Shown piece by piece: positions 36,790 through 46,087 of a stretch of 64,000 nucleotides of DNA; positions within the stretch are counted from its first letter, which is position 1, and each line of letters opens with the position of its first letter. The notes below the pieces were generated by a model. That model worked only from the letters and a program-made list of their open reading frames with translations. It searched no databases and was not told the DNA's origin. Origin of the DNA: Flavobacterium resistens (GTDB lineage Bacteria > Bacteroidota > Bacteroidia > Flavobacteriales > Flavobacteriaceae); NCBI RefSeq assembly GCF_900182645.1, contig NZ_FXTA01000003.1, forward strand, positions 124,001 to 188,000, given 5' to 3'. Both the position numbers and the translations under genes were made by a program.

Positions 36790-37104
36790 TTATTCGAAAA
36801 AGAAATTACCGTTCCAAGGATATTCCATTCCCTGGTAAATTGTCATTTTTAAAGTAAAAAGCAAAACAAAGACAATTAATAAAATAGTCACTAGTTTAAT
36901 TTTAGGCAAGGCCACTTTGTTTTTAATGTTTAGAAAAAAAACATACCCGAATATAATTTGTAACACAAGCAATAATATGAGATAGAACATATCCCCTATT
37001 CCTTGTCCAAAAACGATCTTTCCCCCAAAAATAAAGCTCAGTATTGTTAAGCTCCAAATAAAATATAAAACACTTGAAGTATTAAAAACTCTCCTCATAA
37101 ACAT
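36790..37104 (-). CDS. Small integral membrane protein of unknown function
   Basis: About 104 residues with three predicted membrane segments (near 10-28, 35-57 and 70-90) and short loops. No family is recognised. ATG at 37104 is chosen over the TTG one codon upstream. It lies alone between the palindromic element and a short AT-rich region. Confidence 0.6.
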   Translation of the reverse strand: MFMRRVFNTSSVLYFIWSLTILSFIFGGKIVFGQGIGDMFYLILLLVLQIIFGYVFFLNIKNKVALPKIKLVTILLIVFVLLFTLKMTIYQGMEYPWNGNFFFE

Positions 37105-37223
37105 CAAATCATTGATAAAAATAGATAATCTGCTCTTAGAAGAGCAACAAACTTAAGCAACTTTGTCAAAGTTTAAAACTTTGGCGAAACCTGAAACCTG
37201 AAACTTGAAAACAATTAAAACCA

Positions 37224-37255
37224 AAAAAGGCATAAAATCTAAATTTCATGCCTTT
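37224..37255 (-). terminator. Terminator after the 160-residue conserved protein gene
   Basis: The stem AAAGGCAT / ATGCCTTT, extended by AAAT/ATTT pairs, is followed on the minus strand by TTTTTTGGTTTT. It lies 22 nt past the stop codon. Confidence 0.75.
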
Positions 37256-37276
37256 CAAATATTTTATAACTTCCTC

Positions 37277-37759
37277 TTAGAAAAATCTGCTATGCCAGCT
37301 ATCCGCAGCAGGAACTTCCCAAGATTCATTAAATTCTTCTATATTGTTTACAAGATTATTAAAAACAATCGTATTCTCAGAAACCGATTTATCTTTAACC
37401 ATCTTTTTAAAATCAATTAATGGTTTGTGAGCGATATGTTCGCCTAATTTAAAAGTAACGTTCATTTTATCCAATAAATCAACATTATACTTTTTCTCCA
37501 AACCCTGAATAAATTCAACAGAACTATCAATTGAGCAACCTGTCGCCGCCTGCACGTCCTGATTCACAGCTAAAATAATGAAACGATTATACTTCAACAA
37601 AAACGAAGCCTCAAGACTTGTTCCGTGTGCAGCCCATTGTTCGACAAAAGCTTTTAAATCCGTTTCAATTTCAGAAAACTCTTCCTCAGAAAATTTTCTG
37701 TTCGATTGGTAAATCCAAACTCTAGATTCACCAGGTAAATTTTCAAAAGGTATATACAT
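37277..37759 (-). CDS. Conserved Bacteroidetes protein of unknown function
   Basis: A 160-residue soluble protein beginning MYIPFENLPGESRVWIYQSN and ending in an aromatic-rich WHSRFF. It matches my memory of a conserved flavobacterial family often labelled ABC transporter ATPase, but no Walker A, signature or Walker B motif is present, so that label is not supported. A possible functional clue is the single conserved-looking Cys in ATGCSID. It is a single gene followed by a terminator. Confidence 0.8.
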   Translation of the reverse strand: MYIPFENLPGESRVWIYQSNRKFSEEEFSEIETDLKAFVEQWAAHGTSLEASFLLKYNRFIILAVNQDVQAATGCSIDSSVEFIQGLEKKYNVDLLDKMNVTFKLGEHIAHKPLIDFKKMVKDKSVSENTIVFNNLVNNIEEFNESWEVPAADSWHSRFF

Positions 37760-37839
37760 TTTATTTTTTCTTTAAATTTATTTTGTCTCAAGTCATAAAA
37801 AATTACAAGCTCAAAACTTCAAAAATCAGGTTTTAAAAA

Positions 37840-38442
37840 CTACTTTTTTTCAATTTTGGTTATAATTTTATAATATCTGAATTCTTTTGCTTTAGAATCA
37901 AATAACTCAATCTCAGAGTAGCTTACTTTAACCTTATCTTTTTTCTTTATTTCATTATTTGTTAACAAAGATGCGGTATCAAAATAATCCAGTAAAAGAA
38001 GATTGTAGCTCCTTCCATTTTGATCTTTCAATTGCAAAGTCACAAATTGTTCTGATAAAATATCAACAACTACGCCTTCAACAAATGCGTCTTCTTTTTG
38101 AACCTCTTCCTCATCTTTTTGAGCAGCTTGTCCTAATTCCATAATTACATTAGGACAATATTGCATCATTTTAATTGCAACATTTTCTCCTAACTTTCTC
38201 ATTCCTTCGCTATCACCAAAATCTACTTTATCGCCATTTTTAAATTCAGATAAATGATTTGAGTAACTTTTGATCATACAAACGCCAACTTCTTTTTTTA
38301 AATCCTCACCAGATAAATTAGGTAGTTTATCTTTTTTAGCCTGCAAACAATCACAAGTTTCTTTTGCTATCACAGTTAAAACTTCTTGTGAATATCCTGC
38401 AACATTGCACAATAAAACAACTAATAAGAATATTTTCTTCAT
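37840..38442 (-). CDS. Secreted protein of unknown function
   Basis: About 200 residues from ATG 38442 with a signal peptide (MKKIFLLVVLLCNVAGYSQ). The N-terminal half has three Cys (CDCLQAKK and GVCMIKSYSN) typical of a short helical region seen in other flavobacterial proteins; the C-terminal half resembles a small beta-barrel. No function is assigned. The upstream reading from 38466 would overlap the preceding gene and put residues before the signal peptide, so 38442 is preferred. The stop of the Fe-S gene is 2 bp upstream, suggesting co-transcription. Confidence 0.78.
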   Translation of the reverse strand: MKKIFLLVVLLCNVAGYSQEVLTVIAKETCDCLQAKKDKLPNLSGEDLKKEVGVCMIKSYSNHLSEFKNGDKVDFGDSEGMRKLGENVAIKMMQYCPNVIMELGQAAQKDEEEVQKEDAFVEGVVVDILSEQFVTLQLKDQNGRSYNLLLLDYFDTASLLTNNEIKKKDKVKVSYSEIELFDSKAKEFRYYKIITKIEKK

Positions 38443-38443
38443 A

Positions 38444-39244
38444 TTATAAATCTTGCGCATTTGCAATTAATTCTGCAATATCAAGCACTTTAACTTGACC
38501 TTCTTTTTCCTGATGTTTAATACCATCCGTCAACATTGTATTACAGAAAGGACAACCTGCCGCAATAATATCTGGTTTAGTTTCCAATGCATCTTCAGTA
38601 CGCAAAACGTTCACTTCTTTATTACCAGGCTCAGCATCTTTAAACATTTGTGCTCCACCAGCTCCGCAACATAATCCGTTTGCTTTAGAACGCTTCATTT
38701 CAACTAATTCAACATCTAGTTTCTGAATTAAATCTCTTGGCGCTTCGTAAACTTTATTTGCTCTTCCTAAATAACAAGGATCGTGAAAAGTGATTTTCTT
38801 TCCTTTAAACTGACCGCCTTCAACAGTCAATCTTCCGTCATCAATTAATGATTTTAAAAATTCTGTATGATGAATAACTTCATAGTTTCCGCCTAATTCC
38901 GGATATTCATTTTTTAAAGTATTAAAACAATGCGGACAAGCCGTAACAATCTTTTTTGCTTCGTATGCATTTAAAACCTCGATATTCATCATGGCTTGCA
39001 TCTGAAACAAAAATTCATTTCCGGCACGTTTTGCAGGATCTCCAGTACAACTCTCTTCAGTACCTAAAACTGCAAATGAAACATTAGTACGATTCAAAAT
39101 ACGTACAAATGCTTTGGTAATTTTTTTTGCTCTATCATCAAAACTTCCCGCGCAACCAACCCAAAATAAAACTTCCGGCTGCGTTCCTTGGGCTAGCATT
39201 TCAGCCATTGTTGGCACTACTAAACTTTCTGACATTTCTCTCAC
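38444..39244 (-). CDS. CCG-domain (Fe-S) oxidoreductase subunit
   Basis: A 266-residue protein with two cysteine-rich CCG domains of the heterodisulfide-reductase HdrB/GlpC/LldE type: CPHCFNTL in the middle, then GLCCGAGGAQMF and AGCPFCNTML. These bind a noncubane 4Fe-4S cluster. It probably pairs with the membrane ferredoxin subunit encoded next (119 bp upstream) as a quinone-linked electron-transfer module. The electron donor is unknown; no lactate or glycolate oxidase flavoprotein is adjacent. Confidence 0.9.
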   Translation of the reverse strand: MREMSESLVVPTMAEMLAQGTQPEVLFWVGCAGSFDDRAKKITKAFVRILNRTNVSFAVLGTEESCTGDPAKRAGNEFLFQMQAMMNIEVLNAYEAKKIVTACPHCFNTLKNEYPELGGNYEVIHHTEFLKSLIDDGRLTVEGGQFKGKKITFHDPCYLGRANKVYEAPRDLIQKLDVELVEMKRSKANGLCCGAGGAQMFKDAEPGNKEVNVLRTEDALETKPDIIAAGCPFCNTMLTDGIKHQEKEGQVKVLDIAELIANAQDL

Positions 39245-39248
39245 TTTA

Positions 39249-39359
39249 GTTAAATCGGTTAATCGTTTATTTGGTTAATCGCACTCTTTGCCATAACCTT
39301 ACCAAAAACCTTAAATATTTTCAAATCGATTAAACGGTTACACAAATAACCGATTAAAC
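39249..39359. repeat. Degenerate GGTTAATCG-type repeats between Fe-S genes
   Basis: The left part holds direct copies of GGTTAATCG (39257 and 39273 regions). The right part (39323-39359) holds complementary copies (CGATTAAAC, CGATTAAAC), so the arms form an imperfect inverted repeat about 110 bp across. No gene is present. Confidence 0.5.
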
Positions 39360-39363
39360 TTTT

Positions 39364-40701
39364 TTAATTCTCATTTTTCCAATTCAAACGGTCTTGCTGG
39401 CTGTACTGCCATGGCGCTCCATTATTTTCAATATTAGTCATCATAGCATTTAGCGACATTGGTGCAGCACTTTGCTCCATCACCAAATAACGACGCATAT
39501 CCATAATAATAGAAAGCGGACTAATATTTACAGGACATTCTTCTACACATGCATTACATGATGTACAAGCCCACAATTCTTCTGGCGTAATATAATCGTT
39601 TAATAATGTTTTATTATCTGGAACAAAAACACCTTTATTTGCATCAATATTTTTTCCAACTTCTGTCAAACGATCCCTTGTGTCCATCATAATTTTACGT
39701 GGAGACAATTTTTTCCCTGTTTGATTTGCCGGACATGAAGACGTACAACGTCCACATTCTGTACACGTATAGGCATTTAAAAGTTGAACCCAGTTCAAAT
39801 CCTGAACATCACTTGCTCCAAATTTAGCCGGAGCAGCATTTTCATCAACTGGAGCCGCCGCAAACGGATCTGCATTTGGATCCATCATCAATTTCACTTC
39901 TTTTGTAACCGATTCTAAATTATCAAACTGACCTTCTGGTTTCAAGTTTGCAAAATAGGTATTTGGGAATGCCAAAAGAATATGCAAATGTTTTGAGAAG
40001 TACAAGTAGTTCATGAAAACTAAAATACCAATGATGTGAAGCCACCAAAATACCTCAAATAAAAGTCCAACTAATTCATTAGATGTACCATTAAAAATTG
40101 GCGCTATAAATTGACTTATTGGATAACTTCCTGCTTTATGAAAATGAGAATATCCACCTGGAACATTCTGTAAATGTAAATCAGAAGCATTCATTAATAA
40201 AAACAGAATCATTAAAACGGTTTCGAAATACAAAATATAATTCGCATCACTTTTAGGAAATCCGTTCAAATCATTACTTATAAAACGTTTTAAACGAATT
40301 ACATTTCTTCTGATCCAAAAAGTGACAACTGCAATAATTACAAGTATTGCCAAAATTTCAAATGAAGCAATAAGAACGTCATAAACAACTCCTAAATAAG
40401 GAGCAAAAATTCTATGCGTACCAAAAAGCCCATCAATAATAATTTCAAGCAATTCAATGTTAATAATTACGAAACCAACATATACAAAAACATGAAGTAT
40501 TCCGGCAACAGGGCGTCTCACCATTTTTGATTGTCCAAGGGCAATCAATGCCATGTTTTTCCAACGAGCTTTAGGATTATCTTTTCGATCTACATCAACT
40601 CCCAAATTAATGTTGCGGATGATTTTTTTTACGCTCGCTGTAAAAAAACCAAAACCAACTATAAGAAGTATGGCAAATAAAATATTATCTAAATAACTCA
40701 T
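39364..40701 (-). CDS. Membrane-bound 4Fe-4S ferredoxin-type electron-transfer protein
   Basis: A 445-residue protein. The N-terminal part (about 1-260) has six membrane segments with several histidines, as in the NarI/DsrM-like cytochrome b subunit. The C-terminal part has two 4Fe-4S motifs, CTECGRCTSSCP and CTSCNACVEECP. With the CCG protein downstream it resembles DsrMK/HdrDE-like quinone-interacting modules. The MCE gene is 6 bp upstream on the same strand, so the four genes from the amidase to the CCG protein may form one operon. Confidence 0.9.
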   Translation of the reverse strand: MSYLDNILFAILLIVGFGFFTASVKKIIRNINLGVDVDRKDNPKARWKNMALIALGQSKMVRRPVAGILHVFVYVGFVIINIELLEIIIDGLFGTHRIFAPYLGVVYDVLIASFEILAILVIIAVVTFWIRRNVIRLKRFISNDLNGFPKSDANYILYFETVLMILFLLMNASDLHLQNVPGGYSHFHKAGSYPISQFIAPIFNGTSNELVGLLFEVFWWLHIIGILVFMNYLYFSKHLHILLAFPNTYFANLKPEGQFDNLESVTKEVKLMMDPNADPFAAAPVDENAAPAKFGASDVQDLNWVQLLNAYTCTECGRCTSSCPANQTGKKLSPRKIMMDTRDRLTEVGKNIDANKGVFVPDNKTLLNDYITPEELWACTSCNACVEECPVNISPLSIIMDMRRYLVMEQSAAPMSLNAMMTNIENNGAPWQYSQQDRLNWKNEN

Positions 40702-40707
40702 TTATAA

Positions 40708-41673
40708 TTATTTTTTATCGGTTGAGTTTGTTTGTTCTGTTGGTGCTACGTAAGGTTTGTTTTTCTTTCCAAAAAGCGAAACATTCACATAACGTGTTGG
40801 GTAAAGACGAACGTCTTGCAACAGTAATTCTAGTTCTTTTGAAGTTTTTGCTAAGTTATTATATAATGCATCGTCATTTAATAATTTACCTGCTGTACCT
40901 TTTCCTGAATTTAAATTTGTCATTAAACCGTCTACTTTAGCTAAGGTCTGATTTAAGCTTCGTACTGTTTTTCCTAAATCGGCTTTGTTTAATGAGTCAG
41001 ATATTTTATTAAAGTTGCTTGACATTTTATTGAAATTTGTCACAACTCCATTGATCTGACCTTTATTAGTATCCAAGATAGAATTAAGAGTTCCTGAAGC
41101 TTTATGAAACTGCTCCATTGTCTGGCTTAATTCTGCAATTGTTTTCTTTAAATTTTCTTGTGTATTTTTATCTAAAGTATTGTTTAATCCAGTAACTAGA
41201 TTATCAATATTCACAAGCATTTTGTCTAATTTCGCCTGAATTGGTTCAAGTTTTCCCCCTAAAGATTCTGTCAAACCAAGCTCAACAGTTCCATTCAATG
41301 TCTGACCTTCTGCTGCTGGATCTTTATCCGTTAAATTTGGCACAATTTTAATTTGTTTTCCACCAATCAAACTTGGAGAATACAAAGCTGCTGTACTTGT
41401 TTTAGAAATTGGGAAATCAGTTTTAAGCTGAAGCTCTACTAATAATTTTCCTGTTGTTTCATTAAGTGTAATTTTATTTACTTTACCAATTGCAAGTCCG
41501 TTAATGGTAACTGGAGCCGATGGTGCCAAATCCTCAACATTATCATACTCAACAAATAATGTTTTGTAATTTGTAAAAAGATCTCTGCCTTTTAAAAAAC
41601 TGTAGCCCCAAATAAATAATAAAATTGACGCGATGACTAAAATAGCCGTTTTAATTTCTCTTGTTAGTTTCAA
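40708..41673 (-). CDS. MCE/MlaD-family lipid transport protein
   Basis: A 321-residue protein with an N-terminal membrane anchor (about 8-27), an MCE domain (about 35-120) with VEYDNVEDLAPSAPVTINGL, and a long helical region (about 150-300) with repeated Asn/Leu heptads. MCE proteins shuttle phospholipids across the periplasm. The permease and ATPase (MlaE and MlaF) are not adjacent. The start is TTG at 41671-41673, followed by KLTREIKTA, with a -7-like TAATTTTG at 41698-41691. The amidase gene is 50 bp upstream. Confidence 0.88.
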   Translation of the reverse strand: MKLTREIKTAILVIASILLFIWGYSFLKGRDLFTNYKTLFVEYDNVEDLAPSAPVTINGLAIGKVNKITLNETTGKLLVELQLKTDFPISKTSTAALYSPSLIGGKQIKIVPNLTDKDPAAEGQTLNGTVELGLTESLGGKLEPIQAKLDKMLVNIDNLVTGLNNTLDKNTQENLKKTIAELSQTMEQFHKASGTLNSILDTNKGQINGVVTNFNKMSSNFNKISDSLNKADLGKTVRSLNQTLAKVDGLMTNLNSGKGTAGKLLNDDALYNNLAKTSKELELLLQDVRLYPTRYVNVSLFGKKNKPYVAPTEQTNSTDKK

Positions 41674-41723
41674 AATTCTAAGTGTTTGTACAAAATTAAT
41701 ATAAATATTCGAACTTGTGACTA

Positions 41724-42851
41724 TTATTTAGTAGCGTCTTGAATACTGATTTTTTCTCCATCTTTAGTTGCAGTCAAAAATGCAGCGCCATATCCTTTAC
41801 TCTTAGCTTCTTGCAAAAATTTCTTCGCTGCTTCATAATCCGAAGTTTCCTGATAGAAATATTTATAAACATTATTTTCGTAAAGCATCGTTACATTTTT
41901 TAAACCTTTAAAATTTTTAGGTTCTAATGTAGTCTTTTTGATACTAGCAATAAGCTGTACTTTATAAAATGTTCCTTTTACTGCATTTTTTGCTGCTGCA
42001 GATGGCTCAGCAGGTTTAGCCTTTTTTGGAGTTGAAGTATCTTTTGCAGGTCTAACGTCTGACATTTCAGGAATTCCAGAACCAAAATACTCGCTTTTAT
42101 AACTCAAAATAGCATCTGCAATTGCTTTTGCAATATCATTTTGCCCTTCTTCTGAATTCAGAATATTTCCTTCTGTAGGGTTTGAAACAAAACCTGTTTC
42201 CACCAAAACTCTCGGCATATATGCTTTATGAAGTACCATAAACGGCGCTTGTTTCACACCACCTTGTCTTAATTTCTTTCCAAGTCTATCAAAATTATCT
42301 TCAATTTTAGTTGCCAAAGAAATACTGTTATCTAAATATTCTTCCTGCATTAAAGTCATTCCGATCATTGATTCTGGCGAATTCGGATCGTAGCCTTCAT
42401 ATTTACGCTTATAATCTTTTTCTAATGTAATTACCGAGTTCTCTTTTTTCGCCGCCTCAAGATTCGATGCAACTTTACTCAAACCCATTACATATGTTTC
42501 TGTACCATCAGCCGCTGTATTTTTGTTTGCATTACAGTGAATCGAAACAAAAATATTAGAATTAGCTCTGTTTGCAATGTTAGCTCTTTCGACCAAATCG
42601 ATGAAAACATCCGTTTTACGCGTATAAATCACATCAACATTTGGACTTGATTCTAATATTTTACCAACTTTTAGTACAATCGCCAAGGCAATATTTTTTT
42701 CAATTCGGCCACTGTAAACCGCTCCAAAGTCATGATCACCATGTCCGGCATCTAGTGTTACTTTAAAAACATTTGCCTGACTGTAAGCACAAAACGAAAT
42801 TATAGTTAGAAAAAAACTAAATAATAGCCTAGTTTTGTTAAATATATTCAT
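41724..42851 (-). CDS. N-acetylmuramoyl-L-alanine amidase with a C-terminal SPOR-like domain
   Basis: About 375 residues from ATG 42851, with a signal peptide (MNIFNKTRLL then FSFFLTIISFCAYSQ). The Amidase_3 domain (about 28-250) has zinc and catalytic residues in LDAGHGDHDFGAV, VSIHCNAN and VLVETGFVSN. After a Pro/Ala/Lys linker, the last 75 residues look like a SPOR-type peptidoglycan-binding repeat. It removes stem peptides during cell division. The upstream reading to 42917 precedes the signal peptide and is rejected. It is divergent from lptD. Confidence 0.93.
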   Translation of the reverse strand: MNIFNKTRLLFSFFLTIISFCAYSQANVFKVTLDAGHGDHDFGAVYSGRIEKNIALAIVLKVGKILESSPNVDVIYTRKTDVFIDLVERANIANRANSNIFVSIHCNANKNTAADGTETYVMGLSKVASNLEAAKKENSVITLEKDYKRKYEGYDPNSPESMIGMTLMQEEYLDNSISLATKIEDNFDRLGKKLRQGGVKQAPFMVLHKAYMPRVLVETGFVSNPTEGNILNSEEGQNDIAKAIADAILSYKSEYFGSGIPEMSDVRPAKDTSTPKKAKPAEPSAAAKNAVKGTFYKVQLIASIKKTTLEPKNFKGLKNVTMLYENNVYKYFYQETSDYEAAKKFLQEAKSKGYGAAFLTATKDGEKISIQDATK

Positions 42852-42984
42852 AAATCTAAAAGTTAATTTTAATAATTTGCAACTGTTATAATTTTCGCAA
42901 TTGATTATTTTTGCCAAAAAATTATATGTAGTTTTGACATGTCAAAAAACAAGCCATACTTTTACAAAAATAGCATTTAAACCT

Positions 42985-45678
42985 TTGCACACAAACTTAT
43001 TTAATATCGTTTTAATATCATTTTTCCTAACACTAGGATGTGGTAAAGTATATTCACAAGATATAAAAAGCTCAAAAAAACCGTTACCAACTGTAAAACA
43101 AACAGATAAAGGTTCAACTGCAAAAACCGATACAGCAAAACAAAAAGATCAATCTGTAGCAACAAAAGTTGATACTGTAAAAATTGACAGTATCAAGCCT
43201 GTAAAGACTTTTCTTGATGGTAAAGTAAAGTATAAGGCAAAAGATTATGCCACAATTGACAAAAAAAAGAAACAGCTTACCTTATATAATGAAGCTGAAC
43301 TCTACTATAAAGATGTAGAATTAAAATCTGGAATCATTGTTTTGGATTACGGAAAAGATGAAGTTTATGCCGGAAGAATAAAAGATTCAGCCGGAGTTTT
43401 AATTCAGTATCCAAATTTCAAACAAGGATCAAATGAAGTACAACCAGATTCGATCCGTTTTAATTTCAAAACTAAAAAAGCCTTAATTTTTAATTCCAGA
43501 ACAGAGCAAGGTGAATTTAAAATTAAAGCTGCGGTTACTAAAAAAGAAAACGATTCGGTTTACTTTTTAAGAGGCGCACGTTTCACCACATCAACAGACG
43601 TAGACAATCCAGAATATTACTTCAAAACCAACAAAGTAAAATTTGTTCCCGGAAAAAAAGTAGTAACCGGTTTAACCAATATGGTTATTGCAGATGTTCC
43701 TACTCCACTGGCTTTGCCGTTTGCTTATTTTCCAATGAGCCAAGAAAAAAGTGTTTCAGGGATTATCTTACCAAGTTATAACGACTCAAACACAAGAGGT
43801 TTCTCCCTTCAAAACGGAGGATATTATTTTGCTTTAAGCGATAATTATGACTTGACTGTTTTAGGAGATTATTATACCAATGGAAGTTACGCCTTACGTT
43901 TTGAATCGGCGTATGCCACAAGATATAAATACAGAGGAAATATCAATGTGCGTTTTGAGAATTTAATCAGCAGCGAACGAGGCTACCCTGATTATTCGAA
44001 ACAAAAAATCTACAACATTCAATGGTCGCACTCAAAAGATACTAAATCCAATCCAAATTCAACCTTTTCTGCATCGGTAAACATGGGTAGTAGTAAGTAT
44101 TTTAAGCAATCTATCAATCAGGCAAATATTGGTTCTAATTTGAACAACACATTAAGTTCATCTATCTCATGGAATAAGACTTTTAATACTATTCCACAAG
44201 CCAGAATAGCCTTAACAGCTACACATTCGCAAAATACACAAACCGAAGTCATTAACATGACTTTGCCATCACTTCAGGCAAGTATTGATCGTATTTATCC
44301 TTTTGTTGGAAAAGATGGAGTAAAAAAAGGTTTCATAAAAAACATCAATTTACAATATAACTTAAGCGGAAAAAATAGTTTTGTAACTACTGATTCTTTA
44401 TTCTTTAAACCACAAATGTTTAGAGATGCTCAAATCGGAATGCAGCATACAATTCCGTTAAGCACTAACTTTAAGCTTTTCAAATATTTTAGTGCTGGAA
44501 TGTCAACCAATTATCAGGAAACATGGGTAACTAAAACAATCAGCCGAAGCTACGACGCAAGCCAAAGCAAAGTTGTGGACACACCTGTAAATGGTTTTGA
44601 CGCTTTTAGAACTTATAATTTCAGTTCAAATTTAGGAACAACAATTTACGGAACATTCAATTTTGGTGCAGACAAAAAAATTCAATCAATTCGTCACGTC
44701 ATGCGTCCTTCTATTACATACGCATATACGCCAAGTTTTGAAAAATACTACGATACTTATGCCGTAGATGCTTCTGGTCGAATCACAACAGAATACACAC
44801 GTTTTGAAAACGGTGTTTACGGAGCTCCAGGAAAAGAAAATTCAAATGTTGTAGGCTTTGCATTAAGCAATACGTTTGAAGCAAAAGTAAGAGACCGTGA
44901 CAGCACAAAAACGGAACCTAAAAAAATAATGTTGTTAAACAACTTAAACTTCAGTACGAGCTACAATTTTAATGCCGACGGAAAACAAGTTCTTGCCTGG
45001 CAGCCTGTACTTGTATCAGGCGGAACACAGTTTTTTGATAATAAATTGAACATGAATTTTGGTGCTACTTTAGATCCTTATGCAATTGACAATTCAGGAA
45101 CAAGAATTGATAAATATAATATTGATAACGGAGGAAGTTTATTTAGAATGACAAGTGCCAATGTTACTTTAAACTATTCGTTTTCTAATAAAGGAGGAGA
45201 CAAAGAAAAAACGAATACACAAAGCCAGCGGAACGGAGGTCGTAATGATGATTTGTTTGGAACCAATACCGACTTAACTGACAGCAGAAACAGTCAGTTT
45301 GCCAATGAAAAAGACGATGACAAAGATGTCATAACAGAATTTTTCAATGCAAAAATTCCGTGGGACATGACAATGGCTTATTCATTAACATACTCAAATG
45401 TAAACAGGGAAAACAAAATAAGCGGAAACTCTATTATGATTTCCATCAATACTGATATTACACCAAAATGGAAAGGCGGAGTTTCGACAGGATATGACTT
45501 TGTACAAAAAGGGATTACTTTTACTCAATTCCGTTTTGAAAGAGATTTATTAAGCTGGAGAATGGCTTTTAACTGGCAACCTCTAGGAACAAATTCTAAC
45601 TGGAATTTCTTTATCGGAATTAAATCTGGTATGCTTAGCGATATCAAATGGAACAAACGAAGCGTTTCAAATAGATAA
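42985..45678 (+). CDS. lptD: LptD-like outer-membrane LPS assembly protein
   Basis: An outer-membrane beta-barrel expected to insert lipopolysaccharide with LptE. An N-terminal OstA-like segment (VKYKAKDYATIDKKKKQLTLY) is followed by the jellyroll region and a large barrel containing the family segment FPMSQEKSVSGIILPSY. TTG at 42985 gives a clean signal peptide (HTNLFNIVLISFFLTLGCGK then VYSQ); the reading frame is open back to TTG 42901, but a -7-like TAGTTTTG at 42929-42936 suggests that the upstream part is promoter. No ATG serves the N-terminus. ridA follows 28 bp downstream. Confidence 0.88.
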   Translation: MHTNLFNIVLISFFLTLGCGKVYSQDIKSSKKPLPTVKQTDKGSTAKTDTAKQKDQSVATKVDTVKIDSIKPVKTFLDGKVKYKAKDYATIDKKKKQLTLYNEAELYYKDVELKSGIIVLDYGKDEVYAGRIKDSAGVLIQYPNFKQGSNEVQPDSIRFNFKTKKALIFNSRTEQGEFKIKAAVTKKENDSVYFLRGARFTTSTDVDNPEYYFKTNKVKFVPGKKVVTGLTNMVIADVPTPLALPFAYFPMSQEKSVSGIILPSYNDSNTRGFSLQNGGYYFALSDNYDLTVLGDYYTNGSYALRFESAYATRYKYRGNINVRFENLISSERGYPDYSKQKIYNIQWSHSKDTKSNPNSTFSASVNMGSSKYFKQSINQANIGSNLNNTLSSSISWNKTFNTIPQARIALTATHSQNTQTEVINMTLPSLQASIDRIYPFVGKDGVKKGFIKNINLQYNLSGKNSFVTTDSLFFKPQMFRDAQIGMQHTIPLSTNFKLFKYFSAGMSTNYQETWVTKTISRSYDASQSKVVDTPVNGFDAFRTYNFSSNLGTTIYGTFNFGADKKIQSIRHVMRPSITYAYTPSFEKYYDTYAVDASGRITTEYTRFENGVYGAPGKENSNVVGFALSNTFEAKVRDRDSTKTEPKKIMLLNNLNFSTSYNFNADGKQVLAWQPVLVSGGTQFFDNKLNMNFGATLDPYAIDNSGTRIDKYNIDNGGSLFRMTSANVTLNYSFSNKGGDKEKTNTQSQRNGGRNDDLFGTNTDLTDSRNSQFANEKDDDKDVITEFFNAKIPWDMTMAYSLTYSNVNRENKISGNSIMISINTDITPKWKGGVSTGYDFVQKGITFTQFRFERDLLSWRMAFNWQPLGTNSNWNFFIGIKSGMLSDIKWNKRSVSNR

Positions 45679-45706
45679 ACAATTTTCGAATCAAAATACT
45701 TTCATT

Positions 45707-46087
45707 ATGAAAAAAATCATCTTTACCGAAAAAGCTCCGGCTCCAATCGGTCCGTATAATCAAGCCGTATTATCTGGAAACACACTTTATGCTTCTGGCC
45801 AAATTGCTATCAATCCAGCTTCAGGAGAACTTGTAACCGATAATATCAACGACGAAACAAAACAAGTTATGGAGAATATTGCAGCTATTTTAGAAGCTGC
45901 AGATATGACTTTTGAAAATGTTGTCAAAGCAACTATTTTCATCATGGACATGAACAACTTTGGAGCAATAAACACCGTTTACGGTTCTTATTTTAACGAA
46001 AAAACCGCTCCAGCTCGTGAAACGGTTCAAGTGGCTTGTCTGCCAAAAAATGTTAATGTAGAAATTTCTATAATTGCTGTGCAATAG
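45707..46087 (+). CDS. ridA: RidA-family reactive intermediate deaminase
   Basis: A 126-residue YjgF/YER057c/UK114 protein that hydrolyses enamine/imine intermediates formed by PLP enzymes. The family signature is KAPAPIGPYNQAV near the start, then LYASGQIAINP, the substrate-binding Arg in APARETVQVACLP and NVEISIIAVQ at the end. It is 28 bp after lptD. Its 3' end overlaps the methylglyoxal synthase gene on the opposite strand by 20 bp. Confidence 0.95.
   Translation: MKKIIFTEKAPAPIGPYNQAVLSGNTLYASGQIAINPASGELVTDNINDETKQVMENIAAILEAADMTFENVVKATIFIMDMNNFGAINTVYGSYFNEKTAPARETVQVACLPKNVNVEISIIAVQ

Noticed and set aside
37167..37183. CAAAGTTT-A-AAACTTTG hairpin as a terminator
   Set aside because: No T tract follows on either strand and it does not follow a gene end closely.
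42901..42984. Longer lptD reading frame from TTG 42901
   Set aside because: The added residues precede the signal peptide, and a -7-like TAGTTTTG lies inside them.
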